From: Pseudonocardiaceae bacterium
GTDB lineage: Bacteria; Actinomycetota; Actinomycetes; Mycobacteriales; Pseudonocardiaceae
Direction: 5' to 3'
Length of the DNA stretch: 64,000 nucleotides
Assembly (NCBI GenBank): GCA_009377865.1
Contig: WHTH01000006.1
Location: 1-64,000, forward strand
Shown here piece after piece: positions 42,717 through 51,338 of this stretch (its first letter is position 1; every line of letters begins with the position of its first letter). A program made the position numbers and the translations under genes. A model generated the notes under the pieces. The model was not told where the DNA came from and made no database searches. It worked only from the letters and a program-made list of their open reading frames with translations.

Positions 42717-45062
42717 GTGACCACGGGAGGCGGACCAGGGGTGCACGGCGCGCCGCGCGGCAAGGAGTTGCTGGAACGCCTGCTGGCAGGGGTCCCGGAC
42801 GGCGAGTCGCCGCTGACCTACACCGCCACGGTGGCCGCCAAGCAGGCCGAGACGACCGACTGGCCCGCGTGGGCCCCCGAGCCGCTCGTCTCGGCGTTGC
42901 AGCGGTCCGGGGTGTCGCAGCCGTGGACACACCAGGCCCGTGCCGCCGAGCTCGCCCACCAGGGGGAGCACGTCGTGGTCGCGACCGGGACCGCGTCGGG
43001 CAAATCGCTCGCATACCAGCTGCCCGTACTCGCCGGACTGCTCGACGACCGCCGCGCCACGGCGCTCTACCTCTCCCCGACCAAGGCACTGGGCGCCGAT
43101 CAGCTTCGCGCGGCGGCCGGCCTGCAGCTCGACGGAGTGCGCGCGGCCGCCTACGACGGCGACACCCCGCTGGCCGAGCGCGACTGGGTCCGGGCGCACG
43201 CTCGCTGGGTGTTCACCAACCCGGACATGCTGCATCACGGGGTGCTCGCGCAGCACGGCCGCTGGTCGGCGTTCCTGCGGCGGCTGCGCTACGTGGTCGT
43301 CGACGAGTGCCACGCCTACCGGGGTGTCTTCGGCTCCCACGTGGCGCTACTACTGCGACGGCTGCGCCGGATCGCCGCGCGGTACGGCGCGGACCCGACG
43401 GTGCTGTGTGCCTCGGCGACGGTGGCCGACCCCGCCGCGTCAGCCAGCCGCCTGTCCGGTGTGGACTGTGTCGCGGTCACCGAGGACGGCTCGCCGCACG
43501 GCGAGCGCACCGTGGCGCTGTGGGAGCCACCGCTGCTCGACGAGCTGGCCGGCGAGAACGACGCCCCGATCCGGCGCTCGGCAGGAGCCGAGGCCGCCAG
43601 GATGCTGGCTGACCTGGTGGTGGAGGGAGCCCGCACGCTGGTGTTCGTACGATCCCGGCGCGGCGCCGAGCTGACGGCGCTGAGCGCGCAGCGCGCGCTG
43701 TCCGATGTGGATCCCCGGTTGGGTTTCCGAGTGGCTGCCTACCGTGCCGGATACCTGCCGGAGGAGCGGCGCGCCCTGGAGCGCGCGCTCGACAGCGGTG
43801 AGCTGCGCGGCGTGGCGTCGACCAACGCGCTGGAGCTGGGCGTCGACATCGCGGGACTCGACGCGGTGGTGGTGGCCGGCTACCCGGGCACCCGTGCCTC
43901 GTTCTGGCAGCAGGCCGGACGCGCCGGTCGGGCGGGCGGGTCCGCGCTGGTGGTGTTCGTCGCGCGCGACGACCCGCTGGACACCTACCTCGCGCACCAC
44001 GGCGAGGCGCTGCTCGGCGCCTCGATCGAGGCGACCGTGCTCGACCCCGCGAACCCCTACGTGCTGCGGCCGCAGCTCGCCTGCGCGGCGGCGGAGCTTC
44101 CGCTGACCGATGCCTGCGTCGACGAGCTCGGCGGGCAGGCCGCTGTCGCGGTCGTCGAGGAGTTGGTCGCCGAGGGTGCGTTGCGCCGGCGGTCGACAGG
44201 CTGGTTCTGGACCTCCCCACGACAGCGCCCCCATCACGATGTGGACATCCGCGGCTCGGGTGGCATGCAGGTCGCCGTCGTGGAGGCCGAGACCGGCCGG
44301 ATGCTCGGCACCGTCGATCCGGGGTCGGCCTGCAGCACGGTGCATCCCGGAGCGCTGTACCTGCACCGCGGCGAATCGTTCGTCGTCGACGAGCTGGACC
44401 TCGACGAGTCCGTCGCGCTGGTGCATGCCGAGGATCCGGAGTGGAACACCCAGGCGCGGTCGTCGGCCGACATCACCGTCGTGTTGACGGTCGAGTCCCA
44501 CCGCAGCGGCGGTGTCGGGGTCGCGCTGGGGGAGGTCGAGGTGACCTCGAAGGTCGTCGGTTACCTGCGGCGGTTGCCATCGGGCCAGGTGCTCGACTCC
44601 GTGGAGCTGGACCTGCCGGTCTCGACGCTGCGCACCCGCGCCGTCTGGTACACGGTCGGCGAGGACATGCTCGCAACGGCGGGCCTCGATCCGGCCGACC
44701 TCCCCGGGGCGCTGCACGCCGCCGAGCACGCCGCGATCGGGCTGCTGCCGCTGGTGGCGACATGCGATCGCGGTGACATCGGCGGGGTCTCGACGGCGCT
44801 GCACGCCGACACCGGCGAGCCGACGGTCTTCGTGCACGATGGGCATCCCGGCGGCGCAGGCTTCGCCGATCGCGGGTACGCGGCGCTGATCCCGTGGCTG
44901 CGCGCGACGCGGGAGGCGATCGCCGCCTGCGAGTGCCACGCCGGCTGCCCGTCGTGCGTGCAGTCGCCGAAGTGCGGCAACGGCAACGACCCATTGCACA
45001 AGGCCGGCGCGGTCATCGTGCTCGACATCGTGCTCGGCGCGCTGTGTCGAGCCGGTCAGTGA
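42717..45062 (+). CDS. SftH/MrfA-type SF2 DNA helicase with DUF1998 domain
   Basis: The 781-residue enzyme has helicase motifs ATGTASGKS (Walker A, 89-97), VVVDECHAY (DExH), LCASATV (motif III) and QQAGRAGRAG (motif VI). The C-terminal DUF1998 region has the Cys cluster CECHAGCPSCVQSPKC. This combination is that of the Hrq1/RecQ4-like SftH of mycobacteria and MrfA of Bacillus; MrfA repairs mitomycin C damage. The homologue in M. tuberculosis (Rv3649) has the same neighbourhood. The GTG start directly follows the serine hydrolase stop. Confidence 0.93.
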   Translation: MTTGGGPGVHGAPRGKELLERLLAGVPDGESPLTYTATVAAKQAETTDWPAWAPEPLVSALQRSGVSQPWTHQARAAELAHQGEHVVVATGTASGKSLAYQLPVLAGLLDDRRATALYLSPTKALGADQLRAAAGLQLDGVRAAAYDGDTPLAERDWVRAHARWVFTNPDMLHHGVLAQHGRWSAFLRRLRYVVVDECHAYRGVFGSHVALLLRRLRRIAARYGADPTVLCASATVADPAASASRLSGVDCVAVTEDGSPHGERTVALWEPPLLDELAGENDAPIRRSAGAEAARMLADLVVEGARTLVFVRSRRGAELTALSAQRALSDVDPRLGFRVAAYRAGYLPEERRALERALDSGELRGVASTNALELGVDIAGLDAVVVAGYPGTRASFWQQAGRAGRAGGSALVVFVARDDPLDTYLAHHGEALLGASIEATVLDPANPYVLRPQLACAAAELPLTDACVDELGGQAAVAVVEELVAEGALRRRSTGWFWTSPRQRPHHDVDIRGSGGMQVAVVEAETGRMLGTVDPGSACSTVHPGALYLHRGESFVVDELDLDESVALVHAEDPEWNTQARSSADITVVLTVESHRSGGVGVALGEVEVTSKVVGYLRRLPSGQVLDSVELDLPVSTLRTRAVWYTVGEDMLATAGLDPADLPGALHAAEHAAIGLLPLVATCDRGDIGGVSTALHADTGEPTVFVHDGHPGGAGFADRGYAALIPWLRATREAIAACECHAGCPSCVQSPKCGNGNDPLHKAGAVIVLDIVLGALCRAGQ

Positions 45063-45064
45063 TG

Positions 45065-45688
45065 TCAGTTCCGGCTTCGCGCGAGCCGGCGGTGAGCGGC
45101 GACGCCGTCCACGGCATCGAGCAGCGCGTGCTCGACGTCGCCCAACCGGGGGAGCTGCCAGCCGCACACGTCGGGCTTGACCCGCCAATGCACCACACCG
45201 GCCAGCGCCGGCGACGGTGGCAGCGCGACCCAGCTGCCGCTCGTGTGCCACACGACATCGGCGTGCCCGGTCAGCCCGGGGTGCAACGAGCCGCCACCTG
45301 CGACTGGGAACAGCCATCGGCCGGTGGGCGTGGCAGCGATGGGAACCGGAACCCCCGCGACGCGCGATCCGATCGCGGTGGCACGTCCCAGCTCGGCGGA
45401 GAGCTCGAGGGCGTCGACCCCCAACCCGGTTGCCAGCAGGACGCTGAACGGGCGGCCATCCCACAGCGCTGCGGTGCGCTCCGGCCCGCAGCCGGCGAGG
45501 CCGGCGAAGTCCGCATGCAACGGTGCCGGTCCGTCCGCAGCGAGACCCTCACGCCCGTGGGCACCCAGCCATGCCGAACCGCACGGGTAGCTGCCGGGCA
45601 CTACCGGCCAGCCGTGGCACGCGAACCCGATCGCCTCGGCACGCAGCTCGGTCCGGAAGGCGTCCCGCCAGGTGTCCGTCCAGTCCAT
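45065..45688 (-). CDS. Bifunctional primase/polymerase-domain protein
   Basis: From MDWTDTWRDAFRTELRAEAI (GGGGAGA upstream) the product has 207 residues; an ATG 33 bases earlier is the alternative. The sequence AIGFACHGWPVVPGSYPCG followed by WDGRPFSVLLATGLGVDALEL matches the N-terminal part of the archaeo-eukaryotic primase-polymerase (Prim-Pol) family. It is short and has no helicase or other partner domain. The Asp pair of the active site is not obvious, so activity is doubtful. It converges on the helicase gene, ending two bases after it. A role in DNA repair with that helicase is possible. Confidence 0.72.
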   Translation of the reverse strand: MDWTDTWRDAFRTELRAEAIGFACHGWPVVPGSYPCGSAWLGAHGREGLAADGPAPLHADFAGLAGCGPERTAALWDGRPFSVLLATGLGVDALELSAELGRATAIGSRVAGVPVPIAATPTGRWLFPVAGGGSLHPGLTGHADVVWHTSGSWVALPPSPALAGVVHWRVKPDVCGWQLPRLGDVEHALLDAVDGVAAHRRLARSRN

Positions 45689-45963
45689 CTCGTCTCCCCG
45701 TGATGTGATCTCCGTCGCCATCGGCAGTCAACGCCGTACCGGCCCGAAGCGCCCGCGAATTCGGCCCGGTTCTCGGCAGCCGGAGGGAACCTTGCGACGA
45801 GCGTGGCGATCTTCGTCCAGGGTCCTCCCGGCTACCCGTTCGGCGAGCCATGATCGTCTCGGCAGCCGTCCTTCGGGCAGCGCAAATCACGCTCATCGCG
45901 CCCGCGCGACCGTTTACCGTCGCCCGCCATTCAGCCCGACCACGGCACCCGCCGCGTCAGGAG

Positions 45964-46320
45964 TCAACGGGGGCCGGCGCGGGCCCGGGCCGTTGTGGCA
46001 CCGAATCGGCCCACCGGCCCGGCCGGGCGGGCGCTGACCTCCACCAGCACGTCCCAGCCCTGCACACGGCACGAGTCGAGACGTACCCGCATCCGGCCGG
46101 TGATCTCGCCGGCGCGCCCGCACGCCGCCTGCTCACCCCCGACGACGCGGCCGGCGCCCGCCAGCGCCGCCAGGTCGGCCGCCGACTCGGCTTGGTGCCG
46201 CGCCACCGCGACGCCACCGAGATGCACCACCGCCACCGCGACCGTCAGCAGAGCGGCGAGCGCACCGACCGACCACACCGAGGCCGAACCACGATCGGAG
46301 CTGTCGCCGCAGCCGCTCAC
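45964..46320 (-). CDS. TadE-like pilin-related secretion protein (Rv3654c-like)
   Basis: The 118-residue product starts DRGSASVWSVGALAALLTVA after a few residues, a pilin-like hydrophobic segment preceded by a processing-type Gly/Ser. RHQAESAADLAALAGAG is typical of Rv3654c-type proteins of the tad locus. The GTG overlaps the TadE stop by 4 nt. It is the last gene of the minus-strand tad cluster and probably a minor pilin or secreted component. Confidence 0.78.
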   Translation of the reverse strand: MSGCGDSSDRGSASVWSVGALAALLTVAVAVVHLGGVAVARHQAESAADLAALAGAGRVVGGEQAACGRAGEITGRMRVRLDSCRVQGWDVLVEVSARPAGPVGRFGATTARARAGPR

Positions 46321-46736
46321 GGCACCATCCCCGGTTGCTGCAGCGCCCCTGGTTGCAGCAGCGCCCCCGGCTCCAACGCGGCGAATGCCTCGGCCGATAC
46401 GTCCACGCCCGGCAACAGACCACCGACCGGGTTTGCGACCACCACCACGGACACCTCGTCGCCCCGAACCTCGATACGCACGCCGGCGCCGTTGGGCGCC
46501 AGCCGCCGGGCGGCTTGCTCGCCACGCTCCTGCTCACCGCGAGCGGTCAGCCGGGCCGCTTCCCGAGCGGCGTCGATACATCGCAGCTGTGCCGATACCG
46601 CGACCACTGCGGCCAGCGACAGCGCGAGGACCACCACCAGAGAGCACAGCGCGAGTGCCGCCTCCACCGTGACCGTGCCGCGGTCATCGGTGGCCCGATC
46701 TGCGGCCCGATCTGCGGCTCGACTGACCGCCACCAT
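46317..46736 (-). CDS. tadE: TadE-family pilus assembly protein
   Basis: The 139-residue product has the TadE signature DRGTVTVEAALALCSLVVVL (about 18-37): a Glu in a hydrophobic pilin-like segment, which is processed by prepilin peptidases in other organisms. The C-terminal half has a beta-rich region and a Gln/Pro-rich tail. The ATG overlaps the DUF4244 stop by one base, and its own stop overlaps the next gene. Acts at the cell surface as a pseudopilin. Confidence 0.82.
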   Translation of the reverse strand: MVAVSRAADRAADRATDDRGTVTVEAALALCSLVVVLALSLAAVVAVSAQLRCIDAAREAARLTARGEQERGEQAARRLAPNGAGVRIEVRGDEVSVVVVANPVGGLLPGVDVSAEAFAALEPGALLQPGALQQPGMVP

Positions 46737-46951
46737 CAGAAGTTCACCGACAGCGCCCGCTGCACCAGCGCATCGAGCGCCCCGACGATAGCGTCGCCGG
46801 TCACCACGGTGTAGAGCACGGCGGCGAAGGCCGCAGCCGCGATGGTGCCGATCGCGTACTCGGCGGTGCTCATTCCCGCGTCACCGCGCAGCACCCTCGA
46901 CAGCCGTTCCAGTGCACCCCGACCGACCCGCCGTACCGCCGTTATCATCAT
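46736..46951 (-). CDS. Flp-pilin-like protein (DUF4244)
   Basis: The 71-residue product begins MMITAVRRVG with GGGAGAC upstream. After a basic leader, GDAGMSTAEYAIGTIAAAAF forms the Flp/DUF4244 pilin signature, with Glu at the fifth position after the cleavage-type Gly. It is likely the major subunit of a Tad-type pilus. The position between tadC and tadE fits the mycobacterial order. Confidence 0.85.
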   Translation of the reverse strand: MMITAVRRVGRGALERLSRVLRGDAGMSTAEYAIGTIAAAAFAAVLYTVVTGDAIVGALDALVQRALSVNF

Positions 46952-47065
46952 GTCTCCCACTTCCTTCCATTGCCCGCGAACCGGGCATCCGTGCCGTTGC
47001 CGGGCCACCTGCCCGACCGTCCACTGCGGACGTTCATGCCTGCTCGTCACCACCGCGATACCAAC

Positions 47066-47806
47066 TCACCACTGGGACACCAACCGACTGGCCAGCCCGA
47101 TCACCACCGGCACGACCCCGATCAGCAGGAAGGCCGGCAGGAAGCACAGCCCGAGTGGCCCGGTGATGAGCACCCCGGCTCGCTGCGCCCTGGCCTCGGA
47201 GCGTTCGCGGGCGCCGGCCCGTGCCTCGGCCGCGAGTGCGGCCAGTGCGGTGGCCAGTGCCGTCCCACTGCGGCCGCTACGGCGGGCGACACGCGCCATC
47301 CGCGCCGTGTCGGGGCAGGCCAGCGCGGGCTCCCATGCCTGTTCAGCGGCGGCACCGAGCGCCAACAACTCGGCCGCGCGCCGTAGCGCCGTCCCGGCCG
47401 GGTCCGGCAGTCCAACCGCGACGGCGCGCACCGCCGGCGGCACCGGCAGGCCCGCGCGCAGGCAGGCGGCCAGCAGGTCCCAACCACCGGCCAGCACCAG
47501 CGGTTCCACGGTTGCTGGCCGGGCGGGACCGCGCTGCAGCCGGCGGGTGCCCAGCAGCACCGCCGTCCCCACGGCCGCCGCACCGATGAGGCCGGTCGGG
47601 CCCCCGGCCAGCACCGCGGTGGCCAGCCCGCAGGCGGCGGCTGCCAGCGGGGGCAGCCACCTGGCGGGCGGCGATGGTGCAGCACCCGGTTCAGCGGCCG
47701 TGGCGCCACGAAGTGTCGACAACCGCGATCGGGGCGCGGCCGGGCCCGGAGCCACCAGCAGCGCGGCGGCGGCCAGCAGCAGAGCCAGCGACGGTGCCAA
47801 GGTCAC
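47066..47806 (-). CDS. tadC: TadC-like type II secretion F-domain membrane protein
   Basis: The GTG at 47806 overlaps the tadB stop by 4 nt, giving 246 residues. Membrane segments are at the N-terminus, near 55-80 and at the end (FLPAFLLIGVVPVVIGLASR). Between them are helices with RAGLPVPPAVRAVA and RSGRSGTALATALAALAAEA, as in T2SF domains. It should form, with TadB, the inner-membrane platform of the Tad pilus machine. Confidence 0.82.
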   Translation of the reverse strand: MTLAPSLALLLAAAALLVAPGPAAPRSRLSTLRGATAAEPGAAPSPPARWLPPLAAAACGLATAVLAGGPTGLIGAAAVGTAVLLGTRRLQRGPARPATVEPLVLAGGWDLLAACLRAGLPVPPAVRAVAVGLPDPAGTALRRAAELLALGAAAEQAWEPALACPDTARMARVARRSGRSGTALATALAALAAEARAGARERSEARAQRAGVLITGPLGLCFLPAFLLIGVVPVVIGLASRLVSQW

Positions 47807-48639
47807 GACGGCACCGCCGAGGCGACGATGCGGCCGCTCCAGACCACGCCTGCACAGACCAGTGCGGTGCCGAGCACGAGCAACCCCTGACCGGCCGCGG
47901 TGCCCCCGAGGACCTGCCACGGGCCGGCGCCGATGGCCTGGCCCAGCAGCAGCCCCAGCACCGGCAGACCTGCCAGCACGGCCGCGCTGGCGCGGGGACC
48001 GGCGAGCCGAGCGTCAAGATCGGCGGCGAAGCGGATCCGCTGCTCGGCGTCGCAACGCACCGCATCCACCAACCCAGCCAGCGGCACGCCGTGGCGCTGC
48101 GCCAGCGCCCATGCGTCGGCGAGCCTGGCCAGCCACGGCCGCAGCGCGGGCTCGTCGTGGCCACGCAGCACCGCGGGTACGTCGGCACCGAGCCGGGCCG
48201 CCGCTGCCGCGGCACCGAGCGCCGGCGCGACATCGGGCGCGGCCTCGGCAGCGGCCGCTTCGATGGCCGTCGCAGGGTGCGCTCCCGCGCGCAGCTCCGC
48301 GACCAGCACGCCGACCGCATCGACCAGGCCGGTGACCTGAGACGCGCCGCGACGCCGCTCCCGACGCGACCGCCAGACCGCGACCGCCGTCGCGGTGGCC
48401 ACCGCGGCAGCAAGCCCGCCGCCCGGTCCGATCAGCGTCATGCCGATCAGCCCGGCCGACAGCACCGCCAGCGGCAGCACGGGCCGAGCGGTACGCCACC
48501 GGTTCCGGTCCGGCTCGTCCGCCCACCACCCCTCAGGGGCTGACGGGTGCAGTGCGAATCCGAGCAACCGGTAGCGACCCCCGGCTGCCGGCCAGGCGAG
48601 CATCGCGGCCGCAAGCGTGAGTAGCGCGACGCTCAGCAC
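47803..48639 (-). CDS. tadB: TadB-like type II secretion F-domain membrane protein
   Basis: The 278-residue product starts VLSVALLTLAAAMLAWPAAG; the GTG overlaps the TadA stop by 7 nt. The middle contains GLVDAVGVLVAELRAGAHPA and LARLADAWALAQRHGVPLAG, typical of T2SF proteins, flanked by hydrophobic segments. With TadC it should form the membrane platform of the pilus. Longer frames into TadA are rejected because of the junction. Confidence 0.82.
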   Translation of the reverse strand: MLSVALLTLAAAMLAWPAAGGRYRLLGFALHPSAPEGWWADEPDRNRWRTARPVLPLAVLSAGLIGMTLIGPGGGLAAAVATATAVAVWRSRRERRRGASQVTGLVDAVGVLVAELRAGAHPATAIEAAAAEAAPDVAPALGAAAAAARLGADVPAVLRGHDEPALRPWLARLADAWALAQRHGVPLAGLVDAVRCDAEQRIRFAADLDARLAGPRASAAVLAGLPVLGLLLGQAIGAGPWQVLGGTAAGQGLLVLGTALVCAGVVWSGRIVASAVPS

Positions 48640-49800
48640 GGCACACCCACGTTGCGTTCCGTGAGCAGGTCTTCCAGCAGCTGCCTGCCACCTGCCCACC
48701 GGCCCTGCTGCCAGGCCGGGACGACCCGCACCAGATCACCGTCGCGGACGAGGACTCCTACCGCGGCGAGCCGCCGCCCGTGCGGGTCGCGTACCACGTG
48801 CAGCACCACCTGCACCGCGGCGGCGAGCTGGCTGTGCAACGCCGACCGCGACATCCCGCCCAGCGCGGCGAGTGCCTCCAGCCGCGCGGGTACTTCGGCG
48901 GGCGAGTTCGCGTGCACTGTTCCCGAGCCGCCGTCGTGGCCGGTGTTCAAGGCGGCGAGCAGCTCGCACACCTCGGCACCGCGCACCTCGCCGACGACCA
49001 GCCGGTCGGGCCGCATCCGCAGCGCCTGCCGGACAAGGTCGCGGACCGTCACCTCGCCCACACCCTCGAGGTTGGGTGCCCGCGCGGCGAGCCGGACCAC
49101 ATGCGGATGCGTCGGCGCCAGCTCGGTGGCGTCCTCGACGCAGACGATCCGCTCACCGTCGCCGACGCAGCCCAGCAGAGCCGACAGTAGCGTCGTCTTT
49201 CCACTTCCCGTTCCGCCTACCACGAGGAAGGCGAGCCGGGCCGCGACCATCGCACGGAGCAGGTCACCGAGCGCCGCATCGAAGGTTCCCATCGCCTGCA
49301 GCGCGTCGAGATCGTGGCTGGCCGGTCGCAGCACCCGCAATGACACGCAGGTGCCGTCGGCCGCGAGCGGGGGCAGCACGGCGTGCAGCCGGGTGCCGTC
49401 GTCGAGGCGCGCATCGACGTAAGGGCTGGCGTCGTCGAGCCGCCGTCCCGCGCCGAGCGCGAGTCGCTGGGCGAGCCGGCGCACCGCATCCTCGTCGGGG
49501 AACCGGACGTCGGTGCGGTGCAGCTCGCCGGACCGCTCGACCCAGACCCGGTCGGGTCCGCTGACCAGGACGTCAGTGGTCGCTGGGTCGCGCAGCAGCG
49601 GCTCGAGCGGCCCGGCCCCGATCAGGTCCTCCTGCAACTGGCGCAGCGCTGCCAGCACTTCGAGATCCGCGACGACCCCGCCCGCCGGCGCGGACCGCGG
49701 CCGCCACCGCGGCCGGTGACGGCGCGTCGCCCTGCTCGGCCAGCCGGTGACGTACCCGGTCGACCAACGCACCGGGCAGCACACCGCGTGCGGTACTCAT
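48633..49800 (-). CDS. tadA: TadA/CpaF-like secretion ATPase, apparent frameshift near 5' end
   Basis: The ATPase has Walker A VVGGTGSGKTTLLSALLG, then RIVCVEDATEL, RMRPDRLVVGEVRG (Walker B region) and TGHDGGSGTVHAN. These motifs are all in one frame up to the stop. The expected N-terminus, MSTARGVLPGALVDRVRHRL and on to about 40 residues, is in another frame starting at 49800; its ATG overlaps the Ssd stop, as expected in this operon. Joining both requires skipping one base within about 49680-49692, in GGCGGGCGGGGTC. The combined protein would be about 388 residues, the usual size. It is therefore a frameshifted gene, a sequencing error or a programmed shift. Confidence 0.82.
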
Positions 49801-50885
49801 GCCGCACTGCGGTTCGCGACGACTCGGGCGTCGAGCCGCGCCAGGACCTCAGCGGCAGCGCCGGCCAGCGGTCCGCGACCGCGGCCGGGGGCATGACCGC
49901 GATCCAGCGCACTCGCCAGGCCCGGTTGCGGTCGCATCGAGGCGAGCAGCGGAAGGTCGAGAGCCCCGGCGATCTCCGCCGGCGCCAGGCCGCCCGGAGA
50001 CGGCCCGCGCACCACGACGTGCAGCGGTACGCCGTGCCCGGCGGCCCGGGCGGCTACGATCGCCGCGGCGGCACACGCCCGCACCTCCGCCGGGACCACG
50101 AGCACGGCGAGGTCAGCGCACTCCAGTGCCGCGATCCCGGCATCGCAGGAGTATCGCGGCACGTCGCACACCACGATCTCGCCGGCCCGCCGGCCTGCGG
50201 CACACACCCCGCGGACCGCCTCGGGATCCGGCCCCGGACCGTCACGGTCGCAGGACAGCACGGTCAGCCTGCCCGCTCCGGCGGCGAGCGACGGGGCCGG
50301 CAGGGCGGCATGCAGCGAGGACGCAGCCAGTCGCCCGCCGGCCATCGCCAGCCCGGACCAGCGCAGTCCGCCGAGATCCTCGGCCCCCAGGACCAGATCG
50401 AGGCCACCTCCGAGGACGTCGCAGTCCACCAGCAGGACATCACGCTGCTCGGCGGCCGCCGCCACCGCGACCGCGGCGGCCAGCACCGATGCACCGGCCC
50501 CACCTCGCCCGCCGAGCACCCCCAGCACCCGTCCCGGACGGGCCGGTGCCTCCGCCGCGTCGGCCAGTGCACCGACCAGCCACGGCTCGGCGTCGGGCAG
50601 CGTCGCCACATGCTCTGCCCCGACCGCGACGGCCCGTTCCCAGACGTCCTGCGGCGGGTTTCCGGTCGCCGCGATCACGACGCCGTCACGTCGGGGCAGT
50701 CGGGCGATCGCACACGCCGCGGCCGCCTCGGCATCGAGCAGCACCAGCGGCGATTCGCTCCATCGCCCGCGTATCGCTGCTACCCCGTTCGCCCGGTCGA
50801 GCTCACAACCCGCTGCAGCCGCGAGCCGCGCCAGGTCCCCGGCCAGCTCCTCGCGCCCCACCATCGCCACCGGCCGTCGGTCCAC
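49797..50885 (-). CDS. ssd: Septum-site-determining-like Ssd protein (CpaE/MinD family)
   Basis: The 362-residue product is homologous in position and sequence to M. tuberculosis Rv3660c. The C-terminal P-loop region is degenerate: VLGGRGGAGASVLAAAVAVA, without a signature Lys, then DVLLVDCDVLGGGLDLVLGA and VCDVPRYS. The N-terminal part is a receiver-like domain (LVLLDAEAAAACAIARL). CpaE-like proteins localise the Tad machine; Ssd of mycobacteria affects septation. The GTG start opens the minus-strand tad operon. Confidence 0.85.
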   Translation of the reverse strand: MDRRPVAMVGREELAGDLARLAAAAGCELDRANGVAAIRGRWSESPLVLLDAEAAAACAIARLPRRDGVVIAATGNPPQDVWERAVAVGAEHVATLPDAEPWLVGALADAAEAPARPGRVLGVLGGRGGAGASVLAAAVAVAAAAEQRDVLLVDCDVLGGGLDLVLGAEDLGGLRWSGLAMAGGRLAASSLHAALPAPSLAAGAGRLTVLSCDRDGPGPDPEAVRGVCAAGRRAGEIVVCDVPRYSCDAGIAALECADLAVLVVPAEVRACAAAAIVAARAAGHGVPLHVVVRGPSPGGLAPAEIAGALDLPLLASMRPQPGLASALDRGHAPGRGRGPLAGAAAEVLARLDARVVANRSAA

Positions 50886-51338
50886 CGCTGCCCCCTCGTC
50901 ACGTCCTCACACCGCGATTGCGGTGCCGACGACGACCGTGCCGCGGCCACCGGGATCGGCGCCACGCTCACCGGTGCGGACTGTGGACAACTGGGGCGCT
51001 GTGGACAACTGGTACCGCCACCGGCCGTGACGGCGGGCGCTGTCGGACGGTTGTGGCAAGGTTGGATGGTTCTCGTGTGTCCGGTGCGAGAGATCGACTG
51101 CAGCGCGAGCGGTGCGAGACGTCGGCCAATGCGGGAGAGCGGCGACCGTGCGGGAGATGGGGGCGGCCCCCGTCAGGGGGGAGGGACGGGGGCCGCCGTG
51201 GGTTCAGCCCCGGGGGGTCGGGCTGAACCCGTCCGATATTAAACCGGACGGCACCAGGATAGCCACCCACACGCCGACGCGCTTCCCCGCGTCCGGGGAA
51301 GGTGGTCGAGCGGGTCGGGCAATCTATGCTTCTCGGCT
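50886..51338. other. Divergent region with DnaA-box-like repeats and three hairpins
   Basis: The gap between ssd and the HAD gene holds no gene. CTGTGGACAACTGG occurs twice in the same orientation (50981-50994 and 50999-51012); each contains TGTGGACAA, a DnaA-box match. Three adjacent stems follow: 13 bp at 51162-51174/51185-51197, 11 bp at 51200-51210/51220-51230 and 5 bp at 51231-51235/51245-51249. A TATGCT at 51325-51330 lies nine bases before the HAD GTG, suggesting a leaderless mRNA. The stems could end a small RNA or insulate the divergent promoters. Confidence 0.5.

Noticed and set aside
41667-43340. 557-codon minus-strand frame opposite the serine hydrolase and helicase
   Set aside because: Shadow frame; both plus-strand genes have full catalytic motifs.
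43440-45464. 674-codon minus-strand frame opposite the helicase
   Set aside because: His/Arg/Gln-rich shadow without domains; helicase motifs on the plus strand are complete.
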